A DNA stretch of 64,000 nt. It comes from Oscillospiraceae bacterium (GTDB lineage: Bacteria; Bacillota; Clostridia; Oscillospirales; Oscillospiraceae). This document shows positions 40,069-49,500 of this stretch, one piece after another (the first letter of the stretch is position 1; every line of letters begins with the position of its first letter). The stretch covers positions 1-64,000 of the forward strand of contig JAAWNQ010000003.1 of NCBI GenBank assembly GCA_022799035.1. The letters run 5' to 3'. The translations under genes were made by a program, and so were the position numbers. Below the pieces are notes generated by a model. It was not told the origin of the DNA and did no database searches. It saw only the letters and a program-made list of their open reading frames with translations.

Positions 40069-40757
40069 GATATCAGCCCCCCCTTCCCGTTCCTCTTTTT
40101 ATGAAATAAAACCTTCATAGCAAAGTATACTATTTATATCATACGGCAAAAGCTCACTCCTTTGAATATCTTAACAAAGTGTTATTATTTCATGCCATGA
40201 AAGGTTTTACTCTTTTATTAAAAGACCCACCTCCAGAAGGGGTGGGTAAGAGGATTTTCGAGCCTTAACTGGAGGCTCACAAAAGGGCTGTTTCAGTCAG
40301 AAAAAGATATTTTCGAAAAATTTCGATAAATTTTTGTCAAAAACCGTAACATTTTCCTTCCCCCAAGGAGTAGTAGGGACAGGGAGGGCAATCCGATAAT
40401 ACCCTCAGTCCCTCCCAAACTCAATAGCCACAAGGCTTTGAGTGCCATGGGGGAAGTTTTTATGACGAGACGGTACTCCCCGTGCGGTGGAGAGAATGCT
40501 GTCGCACGGAGACTCCACAACCTCAACCCTATCCCGAGCCAGCTCCTATCGGGATTTTCTACCCAACCTGCCAGATCTATAGTTCGGACAGGAGGGTACT
40601 CTTATGCGTTTAGGATGATTGTAGCTTCCTTTCCGGGTGGCTGCAATCATCCTTTATTGCTTTTTGTACAGCTTTTATTGTTTGCAGTGCGTCCCATGTG
40701 CCGTGGTCCGCCGCCGCTTGGATTTCCTCAAAAAAATCCAAGAAAGCGGTGTAGACA
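40069..40757 (+). promoter_or_regulatory. Long leader/intergenic region upstream of the sigma-like gene
   Basis: About 690 nt with no convincing gene. It contains an A/T-rich part with direct repeats (40300-40350), GGGAC/GTCCC pairing around 40375-40415, a 7-bp hairpin CCGTGCG/CGCACGG (about 40480-40508) and a terminator at 40612. A four-codon ORF (MRLG) with AGGAGG at 40590 lies just before the terminator. Together this resembles an attenuated leader. Confidence 0.45.
40612..40665 (+). terminator. Terminator-like hairpin upstream of the sigma-like gene
   Basis: AGGATGATTGTAGC pairs with GCTGCAATCATCCT (one G-T pair) and is followed by TTATTGCTTTTT. It lies about 90 nt before the start codon. 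Confidence 0.7.
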
Positions 40758-41276
40758 TTGAAAGAGTATTGGAAAAGCGATTATTCCCTGAACAAGAGAA
40801 GTTCGGGGATCGTGTACCAGTTTGCGGACGGTCTTGTGGAAATCACCTTGGAGGACTACATACGGGAGAACCCCGGCAAGACCGCGGAAGATTTTCTGGC
40901 CCTGAAGGCCATCTCGGATGAGATCTATCAACAGCAGTTCTCCCGCATCAAGGCTCAGGTCCGAAAGGAGCTGCCGCTGTTCGATTGCCTCTATGTCTCC
41001 ACTCCCTCCGCCGAACAGGTTCTGGAGCGGAGGATCACTCTTCGGGAGCTGGAACTCACCCGCGCCCGACTGGAGGAATTTATCCGCAGCAGTCTTTTGA
41101 CTGAGATCCAGCAGAGGCGGTTTCGCCTCTATTGTATCCGAGGTCTCTCGACTCGTCAAATCGCTCGGGTAGAAGGAGTGAGACAGTTTGCGGTTTGGAA
41201 AAGCCTTACCCTCTGCCAAAAAAAATTTCAAAAATTTTTGTCTGCCAGGGTGGTCACCCCCCCTGATAAAAGGTAA
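40758..41276 (+). CDS. Sigma-70 family protein with region 4 (mobile-element type)
   Basis: 172 residues. N-terminus MKEYWKSDYSLNKRSSGIVY...GLVEITLEDYIRENPG is typical of the small sigma-like proteins in Firmicutes conjugative elements. The C-terminal part (EIQQRRFRLYCIRGLSTRQIARVEG) is a region 4 helix-turn-helix. TTG at 40758 has only a weak ribosome site. The protein lacks region 2, so it may recognise promoters together with a partner. Confidence 0.7.
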   Translation: MKEYWKSDYSLNKRSSGIVYQFADGLVEITLEDYIRENPGKTAEDFLALKAISDEIYQQQFSRIKAQVRKELPLFDCLYVSTPSAEQVLERRITLRELELTRARLEEFIRSSLLTEIQQRRFRLYCIRGLSTRQIARVEGVRQFAVWKSLTLCQKKFQKFLSARVVTPPDKR

Positions 41277-41331
41277 TTAGTAGAGGCAACTCGTTTTGAC
41301 CTCTCCTTTGCACCTTGAAAATTGAATAGCG

Positions 41332-41479
41332 CACCACCGGGAGGCATACAGGAAGCCGATGTGCGGGATGGTCAATTCCTTGAAGGGACAAGCCATCAAG
41401 CGCAGGCCGAAGCGGGCACAGCCCAATCCTGAAAATACGCGGTCTGATACAGCAGGGCGCAGGAAGTGGCCCGGTGGTG
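41332..41479 (+). ncRNA. Candidate structured RNA (about 148 nt)
   Basis: CACCACCGGG (41332-41341) is the exact reverse complement of CCCGGTGGTG (41470-41479), so the 150-nt interior would be closed by a 10-bp helix. Inside, GATGG pairs with CCATC (about 41369-41397). There is no open reading frame. No known RNA family is recognised. Confidence 0.4.
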
Positions 41480-41534
41480 TTGCCCCCTTATTCTCTTATC
41501 ATAAAATACTGACGTTAAGAATTCAAACTTTTTC

Positions 41535-41563
41535 TTGACTTATGAGGAGGTTAGCGGTATGTT
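41535..41563 (+). promoter_or_regulatory. Sigma-A promoter of the SLH protein gene
   Basis: TTGACT (41535-41540), 17-bp spacer, TATGTT (41558-41563). The spacer contains GAGGAGG, so the same site could be a start for the two-codon ORF ATG-TTG-TAG at 41559. Confidence 0.55.
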
Positions 41564-41619
41564 GTAGGTAGGAACGAAAAACCCTGTACTACTTACTACT
41601 CTAAGGAAGGAAGATGTGT

Positions 41620-43119
41620 ATGATGATGAAGAAAGTGGTGTCCCTGCTCCTTGTCTTGACCCTGGTGCTGGGACTCACCGTGCCCACCATGGCGGCTGGT
41701 CAGACCTTCGATGACGTTCCCGAATCCTATTGGGGGTACAAGGACATCGAGGCCGTATCCGAAGCTGGATACATGAACGGAATTGGCGGCGGGCAATTTG
41801 CCCCGGAGATGAAGGTCTCTGTCGCCCAGTTCCTGACTCTGCTGGGACGTTTAGTGTTCCCTGAGATCGAGGTCAAAGAGGGAGAGACTTGGTATGGCCC
41901 CTATGTGACCAAAGCGCAGGAGAGTGGGCTTCTCACCGGGTCTCAGGTGAACACAACTGACGTGTTTGATGAGATCCCCCGGTATGATATGGCGGTAGTC
42001 CTGAGAGCCGCAGCCAAGAAGCTGGGGATCAGCGAAACCCAGGCGCAAGCCAGTGAAGTCACTGATTACCCGGATATTCCGACCCGGTATGCCGAGGCCG
42101 TGCTGACCGTCTATGGCATGGGTCTCATCAAGGGTGATAACGCTGGGCGGTTCAATGGAGCCAGCACCATGTCCCGGGCCGAGATTGCCACCGTCATCAT
42201 GCGGCTGGATCGGGCTACCTCTGGTGGCGGAACCACCCCCCCTGTGCCCACTGAGACGGCTCCTACGGAGATTGTTGAGCCTACCTTCCCCCCTGATGAG
42301 GAGCTGGTGCCTTACACTGTCCATGGGTTCATCCGTAAAACCGATCATGTGATTGGCCGTCCTGGAGATGATAAACACACCTATCTCGCTGACGTACCAT
42401 TTAAGGTCTACTATACCGCAGATGGCGGTGCTACCTCTATGTTGGTGTATGAAGGTGTAACTGGAAACAAAGAGTGGTCAAATAGTAATCCTCACGGGGT
42501 AGGCAAGGGCGAATGTGCGTTTACCCTTGAATTGCCCAAGGATGCTTTTCGCGGCGATGGGCGAGGTATCTATTTTAGCGCCGAGACCACACTGGACGGA
42601 CAAAGTCTGGTTACCAGCGATCTGCGGACGGATGGTCAGGCCTATAAGGAAATACTCTACCTTAGGGCCGATTCTGAATTCAAAAAATGGAACAGTATGG
42701 ATATAGAACTTACCCCTCCCAATGGGGAAAAGGCCAAGTTCACGTTCCAGGGGTATGTGGAGGGGATAAACTTTGCTAAGGATGAACCGGATTATCGGCT
42801 GGCAAACTTCTCGGTCAAGTTGCACCTTGAGGATGGTCGGGTTGTCGGAGAGGCTGTAAGTGGCTCAGACGGCACCTTCTCCATGGAATGCGAGGTAGAT
42901 GCCCTGGATGACGGCTTTAGCAAGGAGAAAGCGCAGTATTACATTTCTTTCTCTGGTTATTACAGAGGCGTTAAATATGAATGGGATTCGATCAATATCA
43001 GCGGAAAGCGAGTGCTTCTGACACTATGTCAGTTACATGTACTTGAGTTTGATGGAAAGCCGAGTAAGAATCCGAATTACTGTATCACCGTCATCGACAG
43101 TTTCGCTCAAACGGACTAA
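41620..43119 (+). CDS. S-layer homology protein
   Basis: About 499 residues. Signal peptide (KKVVSLLLVLTLVLGLTVPT...MAA) then three SLH modules in the first 200 residues (FDDVPESYWGYKDIEAVSEA, YGPYVTKAQESGL, YAEAVLTVYGMGLIKGD...STMSRAE), which bind cell-wall polymers and anchor it outside the cell. A Pro/Thr linker is followed by beta-sandwich-like domains (YTVHGFIRKTDHVIG...). ATG at 41620 has better spacing from AAGGAAGG than ATG at 41614. A terminator follows. Confidence 0.85.
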   Translation: MMMKKVVSLLLVLTLVLGLTVPTMAAGQTFDDVPESYWGYKDIEAVSEAGYMNGIGGGQFAPEMKVSVAQFLTLLGRLVFPEIEVKEGETWYGPYVTKAQESGLLTGSQVNTTDVFDEIPRYDMAVVLRAAAKKLGISETQAQASEVTDYPDIPTRYAEAVLTVYGMGLIKGDNAGRFNGASTMSRAEIATVIMRLDRATSGGGTTPPVPTETAPTEIVEPTFPPDEELVPYTVHGFIRKTDHVIGRPGDDKHTYLADVPFKVYYTADGGATSMLVYEGVTGNKEWSNSNPHGVGKGECAFTLELPKDAFRGDGRGIYFSAETTLDGQSLVTSDLRTDGQAYKEILYLRADSEFKKWNSMDIELTPPNGEKAKFTFQGYVEGINFAKDEPDYRLANFSVKLHLEDGRVVGEAVSGSDGTFSMECEVDALDDGFSKEKAQYYISFSGYYRGVKYEWDSINISGKRVLLTLCQLHVLEFDGKPSKNPNYCITVIDSFAQTD

Positions 43120-43168
43120 CCCCATCATAGACCACAAAGCTAAATAGAACCATTTTGAATAAGTCTTT

Positions 43169-43200
43169 AGGGCGGCATCACATTTGATGCCGCCCTTTTT
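43169..43200 (+). terminator. Rho-independent terminator
   Basis: AGGGCGGCATC pairs with GATGCCGCCCT over a 6-nt loop, then TTTTT. Confidence 0.9.
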
Positions 43201-43514
43201 ATGACCATTTCTTTATATTTAGAAGGAATGGGTAGCATGACTGGCTGTGGACACAGCTATCCCCAGAGGATGGTGAGGCAGAGAGTGGAGAATTTCTCCC
43301 CGCTCAAGTCCGCTCCTATTTCAAGGACAGCGTTTAAGATCTGTTTCACAGTGATCCTTCTCTTTCTGCAAATTGCAGATAAGACAAATGAAGAAAATTT
43401 TTTTACAAGGAGTGAATGCAATAAAATCTGTCCTCAAATGTACGTTTCAACTTCTCCCGTATCCCCTGGAGAGGGGTTTACAAATACTACATTTTTAGCA
43501 TGTGAGGTATTAAA
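43201..43514 (+). promoter_or_regulatory. Leader region of the giant surface protein gene
   Basis: 314 nt without a convincing gene. A perfect dyad TCTGCAA-A-TTGCAGA (43365-43379) is a possible operator. GAGGTATTAAAATG gives the ribosome site of the gene at 43515. No strong promoter could be chosen by eye. Confidence 0.4.
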
Positions 43515-46500
43515 ATGAAGCAAAAAGAGCTCAACAGGCTCCTATCCCTGCTCATGGTTTTCTGCCTGCTTGTTGGTCTTTTTCCCGGTATTGGACTCAC
43601 GGCAAGCGCCGCGGAGCCAGACTTGTGGGATGCTGACACGCCAGTGACAGCAAACGCCAGAGCCAGAATTGCAGATGAGCAAGAGCTGATAAAAGCAATC
43701 AACACCTGCCCCAACGAGTCGATCCTCTATCTGGAGGGCACAAGCATAATAATCAGCAAACCAATCGTTATTCCTGAAGACAAATCCATTCAACTTAGCG
43801 GTTTAGGTGCTGATAAAACTATCATTGTCCCTTCTCCGACTGGCGAGTTCCCATCCGGCAGCAGCAGCCTTTTTGTTATTTCAGAACGGTCTAAGCTCAT
43901 GCTGAATGATTTGACTTTGAATGGCAAGGAAAAGACCCGTGGAATTGTGGCAAACAAAGATGGAGCCGAAATCTATCTTGTAGATGTCAAAGTTATGGAT
44001 GGCTCCAGCGGTGCCGAAAGCGGCGGCGGCATCCACCTCCACGGGGATGTTGAACTGACGGTACGAGGTGACTGTTCCTTCAGCAACAATAAGGCAAACC
44101 CCGTGGCCCCAACCGCAGGTGGCGCCATTTATGTGGGCCCGGGCAGCAAACTGCATCTTTGGGGTACAGCAGATAAGCCCATCAAATTCTATGGCAATGA
44201 GTCACACAGCGGCGCATGTATCTACGCCTATAAATCCCATGTTCTGGCCAATTACTGCGAGTTCGGTATTCTTGGTCAGGGAAACCACGCAGGCCAGCGG
44301 GGTGGCGCCATCCACTGCCATGCCACAATGGTGCTCCAGGACTGTACGGTACAAGAAAACACCAGTGACCAATACGGCGGCGGTATTTATCTCTCCGCAA
44401 ACGCAGATGATGTGGACGGCATGGCCGTGCTGGAAAACACGGCCGTTATCAACAACAAGGCCACCAACAGCGGCGGCGGTATCTTTGTGGCCAGCAACAG
44501 CAGCCTATTCCTTAAAGGAGCTACCACAGTTACCGGGAACCATCTGGAAACCGTTGAAGACTCGTGGGATAGTAACATCCACTACACCAGCGAATCGGGC
44601 AAAATCGTCATTTGTGACAATGAAGTAGGTGCGGTCGGTATCAGCACCATCAGCCCTACGTTCCGCAAGCTGGCAGTTTACAGCTATGGGACTATTGAAG
44701 CAAGTCTCCGTGAGGAGTTAAAAAATAGACTTGCCGGCTGTGATTACATACTTAACGCCCAAGAAGATTTCCTCCTGACCCTCTCCAAAAAGTTCTCCTA
44801 TGACGGTGACGCTTGGGCCTTGATGGACAAAAAGTCGGATACGGCAACTGGCTATAAGGAGCTTGACCCCGCAAAGTTCCGGGAGGGCAACCTGTGGCTC
44901 CACCTTGATCCTGAATATATCCACATCCATACCGGCGGCTCCACCATCGTCAAGGATCAGCCCCGTGTGGTCTTTGACTACAACCTCCCCGGCATGACCG
45001 CTATCATCTCCACCCACCCCAAGGGCACCCAGCTCAAGCGGGCAGATGGAACCTGGCCTGCTGATCCCGGCCCCACCTTTTACATGGATGGCGTGTCCTT
45101 CACCTTCAAGGGCTGGTACACCGATCCCCGGGCCGGGTCTAAGGTAGACCCGGATACTCAGACTATCACAGTCAACAGCGATGTGGTCTATTACGCCCAC
45201 TGGGACATCAAGCCGGACAACCCCACCGGCGGCACCCCGGCGGCAGGAAAGATGTATCTGGTCTACTTTGACCAGAACTACCCCGGCGGCGGATTTACTT
45301 CCGCTTATAAGGTGGCCGGCAGCTTCTCCTTTGACGTGGAGTACACCTTCACCAACCCCGAGACCGGGGATGAGGAAAGCGGCACTAAAACCATCACGGT
45401 CAGCATCCCTTGGGGCTGGCCCGGAAACCCGAACCGATATGGATATCAGTTCAAGGGGTGGTTCACCAGCGCAACGGGAGGCACGGAAGTGAACAAGGGC
45501 TCCTGGAGCCCGTCTCAGCCCACCACCACCCTGTATGCCCAGTGGCTGGCCAACAGCTACCCCCTCACTTGGGACGCCAACGGCGGCACAGGTGGCGGCA
45601 ATACCACACAGTCCCACGATGAGACGGTGAAGCCCCCCACTACCATTCCCACCTGGATCGGCTACAACTTCACGGGCTGGTATCTGGACAGAAGCTGCAC
45701 CATTCCTCTGACGAGCGGCACTCTGGTAACGGGGCCCGCTACTTTTTATGCCGGATGGGCCCCCAAGGAGTACACCATCACATGGGACGCCGGGTACACC
45801 GGCGGGGCTATTACCACCGTAAAACAGTACCATGATGAGAAGCTGAACATTCTCCCCGCTCCCACCCGGGAGGGGTACAAGTTCGGCGGGTGGTACAAGG
45901 GCAGTACCCGGGCCGAAAGCTATGGCACGGTCAAGGAAGATGTTACCTTCACCGCCCGGTGGACAAATAACTCCCAGGAGTACACGGTGAAGGTGGATTG
46001 GAATGACCATTCCAACAATGACCTTGTGCGGCCTGAGAGCATTACCGTCAGCCTCATGTCCAACGATATCCCCACCGGGCTTTCTTACACTCTGGACGCC
46101 TCGAATGCGGACAGCAGTGGCAATCTGTGGCTCTACACCTTTGAGGGTCTGGATGTGACCGACGCCGTGAGCAATCCCATCACCTACTCGGTAGCCATTA
46201 CCTCCTCTGTGCCGGATGAGTACGTCTATGGTATTCAGAACAATTCCGCCAAAGAGGGCTACATCCTGATGACCCACAGCCTTATCACCAGGGATGTGGA
46301 CGCCTATGTGGTCTGGGATGACGCCGGCAATCAGGACGGTCTGCGGCCCTCCACGGTCACGCTCCGGCTCTACGCCAACGGCGAGCCTGTGGATGATGGA
46401 GAGGCTAAGGTGGCCCTCAGTGGCAGCGGGAACACCTGGTTCTACCGCTTCCATGACGTGCAGAAATATTACACCGATGCGGCGGGCAACAAGGGTCTGG

Positions 46501-49500
46501 AGATCATCTACACCATCAAGGCCACAGCCACCAATCCCGGTGAACTGGACGGCTACACGGACGATTACCACGACTACACCGCCATCCTAACCCACAGCCC
46601 CGCCACGGTGAGCCGCACCGTCCATGTGGAGTGGCAGGACAACAACGATCAGGACGGCAAGCGGCCTGCTTCCGCTATGGTTCAGCTCTACGCGGACAAT
46701 GTGCCTCTGGAGGGCAAGGTAGTCCTCCTTTCTCCCGCCAACAACTGGACTTATACCTGGAACGACCTTCCCAAATATACGAGCAGCGGCAGGGAAGTTG
46801 TCTACTCCGCCCGTGTGTCCTCCACTCTGGTGGACTACACCGCCAAGAGTACGGGCATGACCATTGAGATGACCTATGTGCCCAGTTCCACCAGCATTTC
46901 CGCCTTTGTGACCTGGACGGATGAGCTGGATGCGGACGGTCTGAGGCCGGATTACATCACGGCCCAGCTTGTGGCGGACGGCAAGCCCACCGGGGACAGT
47001 CAGGTGCTCTCGGCTACCAGCGGATGGACGGTGAGCTGGACAGGATACCCCATCTATAAGGACGGGGATCGGATCGAATACACCTTTGAAGTGGATGTCC
47101 CGGATGGTTACAGCGCCGATTACCACGGTGTCTATGACACCTCCGGCCTCTCCGCCGTGCTGACACATGAGCGGCTGAAGCAGTCCCTCACGGGCAACAT
47201 CGCGTGGGAGGATCGGGATAACCAATCCGGGGGCCGGATGAGCCGGGTAGCGGTGTATCTCTGCGCCAACGGGTCGGTCATTGATGAGGACGATAAGGTG
47301 TGGATCTCCGCCGATGAGGACTGGGAACACACCTTCTCCAACCTCCCCATTTATCAGGACGGCGGCAAGGAGATCAAATACAGCATCCAGCTTGCCAGCG
47401 ATCCCGGTAAGTATGTTCCCACCACGAGTAAAATGACCATCACTATGCGGCTTGACCCTGAGTATATTGATGTGCCGTTCCAAGTCATTTGGGACGACAA
47501 CAACGACAGTGACAGGGCCCGGCCCAACTATGTGAGCGTTTCTCTCTTTGTGGATGGCAAACCCAGCGATACATCTTTAAGTGCCACCGCCCAGAATGAC
47601 TGGGCGGTTCTTTTTACCCATCTTGACCGCTACGGGGCCAATGGTCTCTACCGTTACACCCCCAAGCTCACCACGGTGCCTGATGGCTACGTTGCCGAGT
47701 ACCCCACCCAGAGTATGGTGGTGCTGAAGCGGGTCGCCCAGACCAAGGATGTGACCGCCTTTGTCACCTGGCTGGACAATGACGACCAGTACCGGGAGCG
47801 GCCCGAGCGTGTTACCCTGTCTCTCTACGCTGACCACCTGGACGGTAACGGCCCCCAGCACACCGGGCTGGTGGAGCGGTGCGAAGCGGCCCGGGATTGG
47901 AGCGTCACCTTTGAGGATGTGCCCGCCTTCCACGGCGGCAAGAACATCCTCTACTCGGTAGTTGCCAGCGGCAACCTACCCAACTACACCATCTCCTACG
48001 ATGGTTTGGAGGTTTTCATGCGTCATGCCAGCTATCAGCCCGAGGTGACTACCGACTATACCGCCAAGGTGGTGTGGCATGATGGTCACAACGCCAAGAC
48101 CAGCAGGCCCTACAACATCCTGGTCACCTTGTACGCCAACGGGGAGGTCTACAAGACCCAAACCTTGACCGAGGCCAATCTGGATGAAACGGGCTACACC
48201 TGGAGCTATGATTTCAAAAAACTGCCCACCAAGCTGGACGGCGAGGAGGTAGCCTACACCATCGGCGTCACCGAGCCTGCCCACTACACGGCCCAGACCG
48301 ATGGCAACACCATCACCCTCACCCATGTGCAGGATATTCCTCTCCTGCTCCGTTGGGCCGATCAGAAGAACAATGACGGCTTCCGTCCCGCCAATCTTAC
48401 GCTGGAGTTGTATGGAGACAGTGTTAAGACGGATACCGCCGTCACCCTCTCCGGCGGCAGCACCTCCGATTCCTGGCGTGGTTCCTTCTCCCAGATTCCC
48501 GTGTGGAGCGAAGCTCAGATGGATCGGGAGATCGTCTACACCTGGGCCTTCGCCGGAAATGACTTGGCCGGAAGCGGTTATACCGTGAACTACAACGGCT
48601 TTGCTGAGACGATGGTGGGCAACGAAAGCCTCTATCCCATCGACATCGCCCGTCCCGGCGATGTGGCGGATGTTCCTGTCAGCGTTGTCTGGGACGATGA
48701 TTTTGACCGGGACGGCCTGCGGCCCAATTACCTCAGCGTAGAGCTTTATGCGGATGATTCCGCCACGGGTAAGACGCGGATACTCACCGGCAGCGATGAG
48801 GCGGTAAGCTGGACGGACGCCTTTGCGGCTCTGCCTGTGTGGCAGGACGGACATCGTATCCAATATTCCATCCGTGTGAACAATATGGGCGAGTACACCG
48901 CAAACCCCGTTCCCGGCGATCCTCTCTCTGTGAGCATGGCGCATATTCCGGCCACCGAGGAGATCACCGCCTCCGTGGTCTGGGACGACGCCAGCAACCA
49001 AGGCGGTCTGGAGCGGTTCGACGTTTCCGCTGAGCTTTTGGTGGACGGCCAGGGAAGTGGAATCATCGGGGTGCTCGACGCCGACAATAATTACCGCGAA
49101 AGTTGGGGCGAGAAGTACCGTTTCCACGACCATGGCAAGCCCTACGCCTACTCTGTACGTGTCACCGGCCAGACCCAGATCCCCGATGACTACGATATCA
49201 CGGTGGATGGGCTTACCATTACGGTGAAGCGGGCGCGGTTCCTGCTCCACGGCACAGTCCGCGATAACGGAAACAAGATTGTACCGACTGCTACGGTTAC
49301 TTTGTATGGCCCCGGTGAAGTAGTGCTGGGGCAGGTTATCACCGATAGTAACGGGCAGTACAGCTTTACCGTCACTCCGAACAAATTCATTCTGCTGGCC
49401 TCTGTGTATAGCGATGGCAACAACAGCGGCACCGCCAGAGCGACCGTGACCAACAGTGACGTACAGGCGGATATCAAACTGACAAGAAGCATCGTGCGCT

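Noticed and set aside
40637-40921. Possible small gene with LDFLKKIQESGVDIERV
   Set aside because: Overlaps the sigma-like gene in another frame, and the later part is nonsense; no ribosome site at its start. May be a fragment.
43201-43518. 105-codon frame upstream of the giant gene
   Set aside because: No ribosome site and it begins right at the terminator T run of the preceding gene; no recognisable domain.
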